44,448 bases of DNA from Oscillospiraceae bacterium (GCA_029012445.1 JAQXMC010000036.1:1-44448), one strand, 5' to 3'. Shown: positions 21,368 to 31,693, counted from the first letter of the stretch. Numbers and translations are program-made. Notes: a model not told the origin generated them from the letters alone.

Positions 21368-23470
21368 ATGTCAAAGTTAGTTATAGTTGAGTCTCCGTCC
21401 AAGGCGAAGACGCTGAAAAATTACCTTGGCAAGGGGTACGAGGTAACGGCTTCTATGGGCCATGTCCGGGATCTTCCGGCAGCGAGGCTGTGCGTTGATG
21501 TCAAGAATGATTTTGCCCCGAAATACGCCATAGTCAAGGGAAAGGAAAAGCTCGTCAGGGAGCTGAAGGAAAAGGTCAGCCAAAGCGACTATGTTTATCT
21601 TGCAACCGACCCTGACCGCGAGGGAGAAGCGATCTCATGGCATCTTGCCACTATCCTCGGTCTTGACCTGAACGAGAAAAACAGAGTCACATTCAACGAG
21701 ATAACCAGGACCGGCGTCAAAAACGGAATGGCAAATCCGAGACAGGTCAACATGAATATCGTCAACGCTCAGCAGGGCAGGCGTATTCTCGACAGACTCG
21801 TCGGCTACAACCTTAGTCCTTTCGTTTCGCAGAAGATCAGAAGAGGCCTTTCGGCCGGCAGAGTTCAGAGCGTCGCCGTCCGGATGATAGTTGACAGAGA
21901 AAATGAGATAAGAGCGTTTACCCCGGATGAATACTGGTCGATAGACGCCAAGTTCATACATTCGGGCAAGACCTTCGACGCCGCCTTTTCCGGCGATGAA
22001 AACGGCAAGGTCGAGCTTAAAAACGAGGAACAGACCAACGCGTACCTCGAAAGAATAAACGGCGCCGATTTCAGCATATCCTCTCTCAAAAAGGGAACGA
22101 GAAAGAAAAGCCCCGCTCCGCCGTTTATCACCTCCACTCTTCAGCAGGAGGCTTCAAAGCGCCTCGGCTTCAGACCGGAAAGAACGATGAAAATAGCTCA
22201 GACGCTCTATGAGGGCGTCAATGTCGAGGGCATAGGCTCGATAGGTCTTATTACTTATATGAGAACCGACTCGCTGCGTATTTCAGAGGAAGCAAGACAG
22301 GCGACAAGAGAATTTGTCGAGGAACACTTCGGCAGCAGATATAATCCCGATAAGCCCAGATATTTCAAGTCAAGAAGCAACGCTCAGGACGGTCACGAGG
22401 CTATAAGACCGTCAACCGTTTCGATAACTCCAGAGCAGGTCAGGTCGAGTCTGACTCCGGAACAGTTCAAGCTCTATGACCTTATCTGGAAAAGGTTTGT
22501 CGCTTCGCTTATGTCGGAATGCATCCAGCATACGGTCAAGATCGAGATAACGGCTGAAAAAGAAGGCGTTGAAGGCTTCTGCAAATTCACGGCGAGCGGT
22601 TACAGCGTCAAGTTTGACGGATTCACGGCTTTATATGACGCCGGCGGCGACGCTGACGCAAAGGCTCTGCCGGGAGATATGAAAAACGGCGACAGGCTCA
22701 GAGCTAAAAAGATCGAGCCTAACCAGCATTTCACTCAGCCGCCCGCGAGATACACTGAAGATACTCTTATCAAAACCCTTGAGGAAAACGGCGTCGGCAG
22801 ACCGAGCACCTATGCAACAATAGTTTCAACGATAATCAAGCGGGAATATGTCACCCGCCGCAACAAGCAGCTTGCACCGACGGAGCTTGGCGAAGCGATA
22901 GTCAATCTGCTCAAGGATAAATTTTCTAAAATTGTCAATGTCAAATTCACCGCTCAGATGGAAACAAGCCTTGATAAGGTCGGCGAGGGCGAAGAAAATT
23001 ATGTTGATATGCTTCGGAAATTCTATGATGACTTTGAGGTCACGCTTAAAAAAGCAAAAGCCGATATGGCCGGCGTGAAGATCAAGCTCAAAGAGGATCA
23101 GACGGATATACCCTGTGAAAAGTGCGGCAGAATGATGGTCATCAAGACCGGCAGGTTCGGAAAATTTCTTGCCTGCCCCGGCTATCCCGAGTGCAAGAAC
23201 ACAAAGCCCCTGATTCAGGAAACAGGCGCGCTTTGCCCGAAGTGCGGAGCAAAGGTCATTTCAAAGAAAAGCAAGAAGGGCTACACCTTCTTCGGCTGTG
23301 AAAGATGGCCCGACTGCGATTTTGCGACATGGGATAAGCCGACCGACGAAAAGTGCCCGAAATGCGGCAAGAGTCTCTTCAAGGGCAAGGGCGGAGTTCT
23401 CAGCTGCCTTGATGAAAAATGCGGCTATCAGACGAAAGCCAAGAGAAAATCAAAAAAGGAAGAGGAATAA
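21368..23470 (+). CDS. topA: DNA topoisomerase I (type IA)
   Basis: TopA relaxes negative supercoils by single-strand passage. The 700-residue protein has the Toprim domain at 1-115 with TDPDREGEAISWH near 81, the catalytic Tyr297 in TYMRTDS, and a C-terminal region with three four-cysteine zinc modules (CEKC...CPGYPEC, CPKC...CERWPDC, CPKC...CLDEKC). Length is normal. Its TAA stop overlaps the ATG of trmFO by one base, so the two genes are translationally coupled. Confidence 0.98.
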   Translation: MSKLVIVESPSKAKTLKNYLGKGYEVTASMGHVRDLPAARLCVDVKNDFAPKYAIVKGKEKLVRELKEKVSQSDYVYLATDPDREGEAISWHLATILGLDLNEKNRVTFNEITRTGVKNGMANPRQVNMNIVNAQQGRRILDRLVGYNLSPFVSQKIRRGLSAGRVQSVAVRMIVDRENEIRAFTPDEYWSIDAKFIHSGKTFDAAFSGDENGKVELKNEEQTNAYLERINGADFSISSLKKGTRKKSPAPPFITSTLQQEASKRLGFRPERTMKIAQTLYEGVNVEGIGSIGLITYMRTDSLRISEEARQATREFVEEHFGSRYNPDKPRYFKSRSNAQDGHEAIRPSTVSITPEQVRSSLTPEQFKLYDLIWKRFVASLMSECIQHTVKIEITAEKEGVEGFCKFTASGYSVKFDGFTALYDAGGDADAKALPGDMKNGDRLRAKKIEPNQHFTQPPARYTEDTLIKTLEENGVGRPSTYATIVSTIIKREYVTRRNKQLAPTELGEAIVNLLKDKFSKIVNVKFTAQMETSLDKVGEGEENYVDMLRKFYDDFEVTLKKAKADMAGVKIKLKEDQTDIPCEKCGRMMVIKTGRFGKFLACPGYPECKNTKPLIQETGALCPKCGAKVISKKSKKGYTFFGCERWPDCDFATWDKPTDEKCPKCGKSLFKGKGGVLSCLDEKCGYQTKAKRKSKKEEE

Positions 23471-24783
23471 TGCAGAGAACGGTTAAAGTCATCGGCGGCG
23501 GTCTGGCGGGAGTTGAGGCGGCGTGGCAGCTCGCCGAAAACGGAATTCGTGTTGAGCTTTATGAGATGAAGCCGGTGAAATTTTCGCCCGCTCACAAAAA
23601 AGAGACGCTGGCCGAGCTTGTCTGTTCAAATTCTTTCAAAGCGATGCGGCCGGAATCGGCTGCGGGACTTCTCAAAGAGGAGATGCGCCGCTTCGGCTCG
23701 ATATGTATTCAGGCGGCGCAGCGCAGCAGAGTCGACGCTGGCGGAGCGCTGGCGGTTGACCGCGATATTTTCTCGCGCCTTGTCACCGAGATGATTGAGA
23801 ACAACGAAAATATCGAGCTTATCAGACAGGAGGTCACCGGGATACCGGACGGCGATGTTATCGTGTGCGCCGGGCCTCTTGCCTCCGAGAAGCTCAGCGA
23901 AAGCATAAGGGAGCTTTGCGGCGAAGGGCTTCATTTCTTTGATGCGGCGGCTCCGATAGTCACTTCCGACAGCATCGACATGGATAAGGCTTTCACCGCC
24001 TCACGATATGACAGGGGCGGTGACGACGATTATATAAACTGCTCGATGAATAAAGAAGAATACGAGCGGTTTTACAGCGAGCTTGTGAACGGGGAAAGCG
24101 CTCAGCTTCATTCGTTTGACAGGCGAAAGGATGTATATGAGGGCTGTATGCCGATCGAGGTCATGGCTTCAAGAGGTGCCGACACAATGCGCTTCGGTCC
24201 GCTGAAGCCGGTCGGACTGCGTGATCCGAGAACCGGCCACAGACCTTGGGCCGTTCTTCAGCTTAGAAAAGAAAACGACAAGGGTACAATGTATAATCTC
24301 GTGGGATTTCAGACAAACCTGAAGTTCTCCGAGCAGAAGAGAATATTTTCTCTTATTCCCGCACTTGAAAATGCGGAGTTCATAAGATACGGCGTTATGC
24401 ACAGAAACACCTTCATAAATTCGCCGAAGCTACTTGATTCCGACTATTCCTTCCGCGGCAGAGACGGGCTGTTCTTTGCCGGTCAGATAACGGGCGTCGA
24501 GGGATATATGGAGTCTGCGTCCTCCGGAATTTTAGCCGGTCTCAACATGGCGAGAAGAATAAAAGGGCTTGACACAGTGACGCCGCCCGAAACAACAATG
24601 ATAGGCGCACTTTCAAGATATATAAGCGATGAAAGCGTCAAAAATTTTCAGCCTATGGGGGCCAATTTCGGAATTCTTCCGCCGATTGAGCCTCATATAA
24701 GAGATAAAAAGGAAAGATACAAGGTCCTTGCGGAAAGGGGCATAAACGACATTGAAGGATTTTTAAAAGATATAAAGGAGTGA
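23470..24783 (+). CDS. trmFO: Folate/FAD-dependent tRNA m5U54 methyltransferase
   Basis: TrmFO makes 5-methyluridine at tRNA position 54 using methylenetetrahydrofolate and FADH2. The 437-residue product opens with the FAD-binding GGGLAGVEAAW and has the ELVCSNSFKA signature near residue 50. The conserved GQITGVEGYMES block and the GANFGILPP segment follow. I set the start at the ATG overlapping the topA stop (TAATG). The open frame extends 17 codons further upstream inside topA, but those codons encode unrelated basic residues. The ribosome site AAGGAAGAGG lies inside the topA end. Confidence 0.97.
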   Translation: MQRTVKVIGGGLAGVEAAWQLAENGIRVELYEMKPVKFSPAHKKETLAELVCSNSFKAMRPESAAGLLKEEMRRFGSICIQAAQRSRVDAGGALAVDRDIFSRLVTEMIENNENIELIRQEVTGIPDGDVIVCAGPLASEKLSESIRELCGEGLHFFDAAAPIVTSDSIDMDKAFTASRYDRGGDDDYINCSMNKEEYERFYSELVNGESAQLHSFDRRKDVYEGCMPIEVMASRGADTMRFGPLKPVGLRDPRTGHRPWAVLQLRKENDKGTMYNLVGFQTNLKFSEQKRIFSLIPALENAEFIRYGVMHRNTFINSPKLLDSDYSFRGRDGLFFAGQITGVEGYMESASSGILAGLNMARRIKGLDTVTPPETTMIGALSRYISDESVKNFQPMGANFGILPPIEPHIRDKKERYKVLAERGINDIEGFLKDIKE

Positions 24784-24788
24784 CAGAA

Positions 24789-25466
24789 TTGACAGAGCTT
24801 GAAAAAAAACTGGGATATAAATTCAAAGATCCGCAGCTTCTGACCCACGCTCTGACTCACTCGTCATATGCCAACGAAAAGCATTTGTCTTACGGTAGCA
24901 ACGAGCGACTGGAGTTTTTGGGCGATTCGGTTCTGGGTGTTATAACGGCGGAATATTTTTTCAAAAATTTTGACCTCCCTGAGGGAGAATTAACTAAGCT
25001 GAGAGCGTCAACCGTGTGTGAAAAATCGCTTTTCGCTTTTGCCAAGGAGCTTGACCTCGGAAAGTACTTGCTTTTGGGCAAAGGTGAAATGAGAACTCAC
25101 GGCGCCGAGAGACCGTCCATATTGTCGGACGCATTCGAATCGGTCATTGCCGCCATCTATCTTGACGGCGGTATGCCTGCGGCGAAGAAATTCGTTCTTC
25201 GCTTTATTTCAAAGGCGGTCGTAGAAAAGACGAGCTTTCACGACTACAAGACCGCATTGCAGGAGATAATACAGAAAAACCCCGATGAACATATAGCCTA
25301 TGTGCTTGTCGGCGAGAGCGGACCGGATCATGACAAGCGTTTTGAGGTCGAGGTGCATCTTGACAGCAATGTTATCGGCAGCGGCGTCGGAAAGAGCAAA
25401 AAAATCGCCGAGCAGGAGGCCGCAAAAGCGGCGCTTGAGCTGATGGGCGTTGACATTGAAAAATGA
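24789..25466 (+). CDS. rnc: Ribonuclease III
   Basis: RNase III cuts double-stranded RNA in rRNA processing and mRNA turnover. From TTG 24789 the product is 225 residues, with signature NERLEFLGDSVLG at about 38-50 and the second acidic site in SDAFESVIAAIYLD. The C-terminal double-stranded RNA-binding domain ends in KKIAEQEAAKAALELM. A GTG at 24780 is in frame, but AAAGGAG ends on it, and TTG lies 8 bases beyond the site. The start overlaps the trmFO end region. It could also process duplexes formed by the small RNAs, which is conjecture. Confidence 0.95.
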   Translation: MTELEKKLGYKFKDPQLLTHALTHSSYANEKHLSYGSNERLEFLGDSVLGVITAEYFFKNFDLPEGELTKLRASTVCEKSLFAFAKELDLGKYLLLGKGEMRTHGAERPSILSDAFESVIAAIYLDGGMPAAKKFVLRFISKAVVEKTSFHDYKTALQEIIQKNPDEHIAYVLVGESGPDHDKRFEVEVHLDSNVIGSGVGKSKKIAEQEAAKAALELMGVDIEK

Positions 25467-26464
25467 GAAAACACACTAACATCGCCCTGTTTGTTCCGCA
25501 TCTCGGCTGCCCTCACCGATGCAGCTTCTGCAATCAGAAGAGCATTTCAGGCTGCGCAAAACAGATAACGCCCGATGATGAGGGGTACGCAGTGGAAACT
25601 GCGCTGAAGTCAGGCGACTGCGCAGACGCTCAGATTGCGTTTTTCGGCGGCAGCTTCACGGCGATAGACCGGGATTATATGATAAGCCTGCTTGAAAAAG
25701 CGCATGAATATATTAAAGACGGCAGAGTCGGCGGAATAAGGATATCCACCCGCCCGGACTGCATTGACTCCGATATACTGACCGTTCTGAAGCAATACGG
25801 TGTGACGGCGATAGAGCTCGGCTGCCAGAGCATGGACGACGAGGTGTTAAGGCTCAATAACAGGGGGCACGACAGCGGCGCGGTCGAAAGGGCTTCGAAG
25901 CTGATAAAGGCTTTCGGCTTTGAGCTCGGCCACCAGATGATGACCGGACTTTACGGCTCAACTGACGAAAAAGACAAAGAAACGGCCGAAAAGCTTATTG
26001 CTCTCAGACCGGACACCGTCAGAATATATCCGACGGTTGTTCTTGAAAACACGGAGCTTTGCGAAAAATACAGAAGCGGTCAATACGCTCCGCAGAGCCT
26101 TGAGGAGGCAGTCGGACTTTGCAGCGAGCTTCTGAAAATGTTCAACAGCGCGGGAATACCGGTCATAAGACTCGGCCTTCACTCCGGCGGAAATGTTGAA
26201 GAGGGCTTCGTCGCCGGCGTTTATCACCCCGCTTTCAGAGAACTCTGCGAGAGCAGAATATATCTGGATAAAGCGCTCGCTTTGCTAAAGGGCGTACCCG
26301 AGGGCGAAATAGAGATGACCGTTTCGGATAAATTTGTTTCACAGGCGCTCGGTCAGAAGAAAAGCAACATTAAAAAGCTGAACGCTCTCGGCTATAAATG
26401 CCGGGTAATTCAAGACCCGGCGATGAAGAAGTATGATGTGAAAATCGTACCGAAAGGAAACTGA
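25463..26464 (+). CDS. Radical SAM protein, Elp3-like subgroup
   Basis: This 333-residue radical SAM enzyme has the cluster motif C16-xxx-C20-xx-C23 (CPHRCSFC), the GGSFTAI glycine motif and a TIM-barrel core. The sequence is similar to the Elp3 radical SAM domain, but no acetyltransferase domain is present, and the C-terminal 60 residues are basic. The substrate is unknown; a tRNA or ribosome target is plausible. It is wedged between rnc and smc, a position repeated in many Clostridia, and overlaps rnc by ATGA. smc starts one base after its stop. Confidence 0.88.
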   Translation: MRKHTNIALFVPHLGCPHRCSFCNQKSISGCAKQITPDDEGYAVETALKSGDCADAQIAFFGGSFTAIDRDYMISLLEKAHEYIKDGRVGGIRISTRPDCIDSDILTVLKQYGVTAIELGCQSMDDEVLRLNNRGHDSGAVERASKLIKAFGFELGHQMMTGLYGSTDEKDKETAEKLIALRPDTVRIYPTVVLENTELCEKYRSGQYAPQSLEEAVGLCSELLKMFNSAGIPVIRLGLHSGGNVEEGFVAGVYHPAFRELCESRIYLDKALALLKGVPEGEIEMTVSDKFVSQALGQKKSNIKKLNALGYKCRVIQDPAMKKYDVKIVPKGN

Positions 26465-26465
26465 T

Positions 26466-29400
26466 ATGATTTTAAAAGCATTGGAAATGCAGGGCTTCAA
26501 GTCCTTTGCAGATAAAACCGTATTTGAATTTGAAAAGGGAATAACGGCGGTCGTCGGGCCTAACGGAAGCGGAAAGAGCAACATTTCGGACGCTATCCGC
26601 TGGGTGCTCGGCGAGCAGTCCACAAAGAGCCTGCGAGGCTCCAAAATGGAAGATGTCATCTTCAGCGGAACGAGCGTGCGCAGACCGTTGGGCTACGCTC
26701 AGGTCACGCTGACGCTTGACAATACGGACAGAAGCATAAAAAAATATGACACTGACACGGTCAGCGTTACAAGAAAATATTACAGATCCGGCGAAAGCGA
26801 ATACGCAATAAACGGCGAAACGGTCAGACTTCGCGACATTCATGAGATGTTCATGGATACAGGCCTCGGCCGAGACGGCTATTCCATGGTCAGTCAGGGA
26901 AAAATCGACACCATGATATCCACGAGAGGCAACGAAAGACGCGAGATGTTTGAGGAGGCGGCGGGAATTTCCCATTACCGTTACAGCCGGACGGACTCAC
27001 TGAAAAAGCTTGCCCAGGCCGAGGAAAATCTGGTCAGGCTCCGAGATATTCTCACAGAGCTTGAAAGCCGGATAGGTCCGCTGAAAGCGCAAAGCGAAAA
27101 AGCCGAAAAATTTCTCGTGCTCGCCGGAGAGAAAAAGGAACTCGAAATAGGTCTTTGGCTTCACACGATAGACAAGGCGAAAAGAGAGCTGAAAGAGCAG
27201 GAGGACAAGCTCGCTGTATGCACAAACCAATATGATCAGGCGGAGAACGAGCTTGAAACGATTGAAAGAAAGATCGACGAGGCGATTTCCGAGGGGCAGC
27301 GCATAACCGTTGAGATCGAAGAGATCAGAGCCGGTGTCGCAAAATATGAGGAGCAGGCTCTGACGATAGACGCAAATGTGGCCGTTCTTGAAAACTCGAT
27401 TGAGCATAATAACGGCACTATCGAGAGAATAACAAGAGAGCGAAGCGAAAACACGAGCGCTCAGGAGGCTATCGAAAAAGAAATAGAGAACTGCAGGAAA
27501 GAAATAGAAGAACTGACTCAGCTTTCGCAGAACAAACAAAAGCAGCTGGCGGATTTAGCCGAAAGAATAGCCGAAACACAGAAACAGGGCGGCTCGCTTG
27601 ATGATGAAAGTTCAACGCTTTCCGGCGAGATAGCGAGACTGACAAAGTCTCTGGCGGACAACAGAGTCGCTTCTTCAACGGCGCACTCCTCGATAGATGA
27701 GATCAGATCGAGATGCGGCTCGATAGATAAACTCATTGAGGAGAGAAGGCAGACGGCCGGTGAGCTTGAAAAGGAAGAAAAACGCAGGGAAAACGAGCTT
27801 TCGGAGCTTGAAGAAACACTGACAAGCCTGAAAAACACCGTCAGCGGATATGAGATAAGAGTTGAAAACCGCCGCCGGAAAGCGGAGGAAATGAAAAAAT
27901 CCATTGACGATAAGGCCTTTGAGATCAGAAAAAAAGAATCAAGAGCCAAGATGCTCGAGGATCTCGAAAAAAACATGGAGGGCTATTCCGGCGCCGCAAA
28001 GGCGGTCATGCGTGAGGTCAGGAGAGGAACTCTCAGAGGAATCTACGGTGCAATATCTCAGCTTATCACGGTGGACGACCGATTTGCGGTTGCCGTTGAA
28101 ACGGCGTTTGGCGCGGCGATTCAGAATATAGTCACTGACAGCGAAAACGACGCAAAAAGGGCCATTGAATTTCTGAAAAGATCAAATTCCGGCCGGGCGA
28201 CATTCCTGCCGCTGACGGCAATCAAGGCCAAGACGCTTCAGGAAAACGGCCTTGACGAATGCTTAGGTTTTGTTGATATCGCTACAAATCTTTTGTCATA
28301 TGATAAAAAATACGACGCAGTTATGAAGAACCTGCTCGGCAGAACGGTCGTTTGCGAGGATATGGAAAGCGCCATAGCTATCGGCAAACGCTATTCAAAC
28401 AGATTCAAGATAGTCACGCTCGACGGTCAGGTCATCAACGCCGGCGGCTCAATGACAGGCGGCTCAAGAACCCAGAATGCGGGAATACTTTCAAGAGGAA
28501 CAGAGATCGAAAGGCTTGTCGGCGAGGTCAGAGAGGAACAGAAAAAGCTTGATTTCATGAGCGGAAACTATAAGCTTCTCACTGAGGAGCTCGGCTCTTC
28601 GACCGCAGAGCTTGAGGGCGCAAGGTCGGATCTTCTTAGAAATCAGGAGGATAAAATACGCAGGCAGGGTGAACTTCGTCTGACTCAGGAGCAGCTTGCC
28701 GCGGCGCGAAAATCCCTTGATGAGCTGGAAAAAGAAAAAGTCTCATCAGGCGAAAGGATAAAAGCAATTCAGAAGATATGCGGCGAAGTTGACGCAAGAA
28801 TAGAGAAAATCGGCGCCGAAATAGAGCAAAGAGAGAAGAAGCTCGGCGAGCTCGGAGAAATGAGACAAAAGAGCTCGGAGCTTAAAGAAAAAATATCGCA
28901 GGAAGCGACCGAGATAAATCTCGCCATCAGAGAAGCCGAAAAGGATATTCAGATAAGACAGGATTCCGTCAGAGAGCTTCAGGAAAGAATAGGCTCTCAA
29001 AGCAGCAAGCTGCTTGAGCTTGACGGCGAGATAGAAGAAATCAAAAACAAGAACAAGGAGCTTTCCGACGAGATAGAAAGCCTCAGGGCTAAGGCGAAGA
29101 GCCTTCGCGAAAACGGCGGCCTGTCAAAGGAAAGAATAGCGAAGCTTCAAAACGACAGAAACGAAGCCGAGGCTCTTTCAACCAAGCTGCGCGTACTTGA
29201 AAGGAACAAGACGGCGGAGCGCGAGCAGATAAGCGGCGAGCTGGCAAGGCTTGAGGAAAGAAAAGTCGCCATGCTCAAAGAATATGACGACACGATAAAC
29301 AAGCTTTATGACGAATATCAGCTCACAAGGCGAGAGGCCGAACAGCTCGGAATAGCCGTCGGCGAGCCGCACAAGGCCCAGAGAAGGCTCAACGAGCTGA

Positions 29401-30038
29401 AAAGTCAGATCCGTTCGCTCGGCAGCGTCAATGTCGGCGCTATCGAGGAATATAAGGAAGTCGGCGAGAGATATGAGTTTATGTCGTCACAGGTCAGCGA
29501 TGTCGAGAAGAGCAAGGCTGAGCTGATAAAGCTCATAGACGAGCTGACAAGCAAGATGGCTGAGCAGTTCAGAGAGCAGTTCGCAAAGATAAGCGCCGAA
29601 TTCAAAACGACATTTCAGGAGCTGTTTTCGGGCGGAATGGCGGAGCTTCGGCTTGAGGATCCGGGCAATGTGCTTGAAAGCAACATCGAAATAAAGGTTC
29701 AGCCGCCGGGGAAGAATGTTCAGAATATCGACCTGCTTTCGGGCGGCGAGAAGGCGCTTTCCGCCATTGCGCTGCTGATAGCGATAATCAAAGTCAATCC
29801 GGCGCCGTTCTGCATTTTCGACGAGGTCGAAGCGGCTCTCGACGAAGTCAATGTTTCAAAGTACGCCCAGTATCTTCGGCGGATGACAGACACCACGCAG
29901 TTCATTCTCATCACTCACAGGCGAGGCTCCATGGAGGAAGCTGATACGCTTTACGGCGTTACGATGCAGGAGGAGGGCGTGTCAAAGCTTCTTGAGCTGA
30001 AAACGGCGGAGATGGCTCGGCGGCTCGGAATTACATAA
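26466..30038 (+). CDS. smc: Chromosome segregation protein SMC
   Basis: The 1190-residue SMC ATPase compacts and segregates the chromosome with ScpA and ScpB. Walker A GPNGSGKSN is at 31-39, and long coiled coils fill about 165-505 and 665-1020. The hinge is at about 510-660 with the AFGAAIQN and GGSMTGGS features. The C-terminal head has signature LLSGGEKAL near 1090 and Walker B IFDEVEAALDE near 1117. Full length with no interruption. ScpAB genes are not in the window. The ribosome site AAAGGAAAC lies in the end of the radical SAM gene. Confidence 0.98.
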   Translation: MILKALEMQGFKSFADKTVFEFEKGITAVVGPNGSGKSNISDAIRWVLGEQSTKSLRGSKMEDVIFSGTSVRRPLGYAQVTLTLDNTDRSIKKYDTDTVSVTRKYYRSGESEYAINGETVRLRDIHEMFMDTGLGRDGYSMVSQGKIDTMISTRGNERREMFEEAAGISHYRYSRTDSLKKLAQAEENLVRLRDILTELESRIGPLKAQSEKAEKFLVLAGEKKELEIGLWLHTIDKAKRELKEQEDKLAVCTNQYDQAENELETIERKIDEAISEGQRITVEIEEIRAGVAKYEEQALTIDANVAVLENSIEHNNGTIERITRERSENTSAQEAIEKEIENCRKEIEELTQLSQNKQKQLADLAERIAETQKQGGSLDDESSTLSGEIARLTKSLADNRVASSTAHSSIDEIRSRCGSIDKLIEERRQTAGELEKEEKRRENELSELEETLTSLKNTVSGYEIRVENRRRKAEEMKKSIDDKAFEIRKKESRAKMLEDLEKNMEGYSGAAKAVMREVRRGTLRGIYGAISQLITVDDRFAVAVETAFGAAIQNIVTDSENDAKRAIEFLKRSNSGRATFLPLTAIKAKTLQENGLDECLGFVDIATNLLSYDKKYDAVMKNLLGRTVVCEDMESAIAIGKRYSNRFKIVTLDGQVINAGGSMTGGSRTQNAGILSRGTEIERLVGEVREEQKKLDFMSGNYKLLTEELGSSTAELEGARSDLLRNQEDKIRRQGELRLTQEQLAAARKSLDELEKEKVSSGERIKAIQKICGEVDARIEKIGAEIEQREKKLGELGEMRQKSSELKEKISQEATEINLAIREAEKDIQIRQDSVRELQERIGSQSSKLLELDGEIEEIKNKNKELSDEIESLRAKAKSLRENGGLSKERIAKLQNDRNEAEALSTKLRVLERNKTAEREQISGELARLEERKVAMLKEYDDTINKLYDEYQLTRREAEQLGIAVGEPHKAQRRLNELKSQIRSLGSVNVGAIEEYKEVGERYEFMSSQVSDVEKSKAELIKLIDELTSKMAEQFREQFAKISAEFKTTFQELFSGGMAELRLEDPGNVLESNIEIKVQPPGKNVQNIDLLSGGEKALSAIALLIAIIKVNPAPFCIFDEVEAALDEVNVSKYAQYLRRMTDTTQFILITHRRGSMEEADTLYGVTMQEEGVSKLLELKTAEMARRLGIT

Positions 30039-30050
30039 GGAGGCAAACAA

Positions 30051-31001
30051 ATGGGTATTTTTCAAAAGTTAGGCTTCGGTCTTAAAAAAACAAGAGAAAA
30101 TGTATCCGGCGCGATAGAGGATGTACTCGGAGCGTACGAGGAAATAAACGACGATCTTTATGACGAGCTTGAGGAGGCTCTTGTCATGGGCGATGTCGGA
30201 GTCAAAACGGCTCAGGATATTGTTGAAGAGCTGAGAAAGAGAGTCAACAAAAACGAGGTCAGAAACCCGAAGCACGCAAAAATCATTATTCAGCAGATAA
30301 TATCCGATATGCTTCAGGGCGGCGAGGATATGGGACTTGTCACAATTCCGTCAATAATACTTGTTATCGGCGTCAACGGCGTCGGCAAAACGACGACAAT
30401 AGGCAAGCTCGCGGCAAAATATAAATCTGAGGGAAAGAAGGTCATTCTCGGAGCGGCCGACACCTTCAGAGCCGCCGCTATCGAGCAGCGTGAGGTCTGG
30501 GCAGACAGAGCCGGAGTCGATCTTATCAAGCATAAGGAGGGCGCAGATCCCGCCGCCGTTGTGTTCGACACGATAAACGCGGGCATTGCGAGAGACTGTG
30601 ACATCATAATCTGCGACACGGCCGGCAGGCTTCACAATAAGAAAAACCTGATGGACGAGCTCGGCAAAATATACCGTGTCATCGACAGAGAGCTTCCGTG
30701 GTCCGACAGAGAGATACTCCTCGTTCTTGACGCAACGACGGGGCAGAACGCCGTCAATCAGGCAAGAGAGTTTATGAATGTCGCTGAAATCACGGGAATA
30801 GCTTTGACGAAGCTCGACGGAACTGCGAGGGGCGGCGTCGTTCTTGCGATAAAGAACGAGCTGAAGCTTCCGGTCAAGTTTATCGGAGTCGGCGAGGGCA
30901 TAGACGATCTTCAGCCCTTTGATCCGTCGGCTTTCGCAAAGGCACTTTTTGAAAACACGGCGGAGACCGTCAAGGAAGACGGCGAAACCGGCGACAAATA
31001 A
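30051..31001 (+). CDS. ftsY: Signal recognition particle receptor FtsY
   Basis: FtsY is the membrane-side GTPase that receives the SRP-ribosome complex. The 316-residue product has a short NG-domain form without a long acidic A region: helical N domain (1-95), G1 GVNGVGKTT at 107-115, DTAGR near 189 and TKLDG near 255. The C-terminal GEGIDDLQPFD segment is typical. It starts 12 bases after smc with AAGGAGG, in the conserved smc-ftsY order. Confidence 0.97.
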   Translation: MGIFQKLGFGLKKTRENVSGAIEDVLGAYEEINDDLYDELEEALVMGDVGVKTAQDIVEELRKRVNKNEVRNPKHAKIIIQQIISDMLQGGEDMGLVTIPSIILVIGVNGVGKTTTIGKLAAKYKSEGKKVILGAADTFRAAAIEQREVWADRAGVDLIKHKEGADPAAVVFDTINAGIARDCDIIICDTAGRLHNKKNLMDELGKIYRVIDRELPWSDREILLVLDATTGQNAVNQAREFMNVAEITGIALTKLDGTARGGVVLAIKNELKLPVKFIGVGEGIDDLQPFDPSAFAKALFENTAETVKEDGETGDK

Positions 31002-31080
31002 TTTTGCGGTATGCGTTCGGTTTTTCACTGAAGGAGAAAATCAGCCCGCATAGAAAGTGAATAATAAGGGAAGGAACAGA

Positions 31081-31683
31081 ATGAATTTTTTGATAGCAAC
31101 CCATAACATGAAAAAGAGGGACGAGCTGAGCAGGATTCTCGGGCCTCTCGGCATAAATGTGGTGACGGCGGAACAGGCCGGACTGACGCTCACGGAAGCG
31201 GAGGAAACCGGAACAACATTTGAAGAAAACGCATATATCAAGGCGAAAAGCGGCTGCGAAGAAAGCAATATGCCGTGCATAGCCGATGATTCCGGTCTTA
31301 TGGTCGATGCGCTTTCGGGAGCTCCCGGGGTTTATTCCGCGAGATTTTCGGGCGAGCACGGCAACGATGAAGCCAATATCGACAAGCTGCTGTCGCTTTT
31401 GAGCGGCGTTCCCGAGGAAAAACGCACGGCGAGATTTAAAAGCGCAGTCTGCTGCGTGTTCCCGAACGGCGACATTGTTTCGGCCGACGGCGTCTGCGAG
31501 GGCAGGATCGGCTTTGAACGCAGAGGAAAAGGCGGCTTCGGCTATGATCCGGTCTTTATGGTCGGCGACAGAAGTTTTTCCCAGCTTAGCAGCGAAGAAA
31601 AGGATTCCGTCAGCCACAGAGGCAAGGCTCTGGCAGCACTCGCAGCGAAGCTTGAAGCTTATTTGAAAAACAAAGATATTTAA
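31081..31683 (+). CDS. XTP/dITP diphosphatase (RdgB/HAM1 family)
   Basis: This 200-residue house-cleaning pyrophosphatase removes non-canonical purine triphosphates (dITP, XTP). Family marks are IATHNMKKRDEL at the start, TFEENAYIKAK near residue 44, the ADDSGLMVDAL metal site near 66 and GGFGYDPVFM near 152, with SHRGKAL at the end. I chose ATG 31081, preceded by AAGGGAAGGAA; an in-frame GTG 24 bases upstream is not conserved. A YhbY-type gene starts 10 bases later. Confidence 0.95.
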   Translation: MNFLIATHNMKKRDELSRILGPLGINVVTAEQAGLTLTEAEETGTTFEENAYIKAKSGCEESNMPCIADDSGLMVDALSGAPGVYSARFSGEHGNDEANIDKLLSLLSGVPEEKRTARFKSAVCCVFPNGDIVSADGVCEGRIGFERRGKGGFGYDPVFMVGDRSFSQLSSEEKDSVSHRGKALAALAAKLEAYLKNKDI

Positions 31684-31693
31684 GGAGTATATT

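Noticed and set aside
31031..31041. AAGGAGAAAAT, an 11-base match to the complement of the small RNA motif
   Set aside because: No start codon follows at a useful distance; the nearby gene uses AAGGGAAGGAA before ATG 31081. Not counted as a target.
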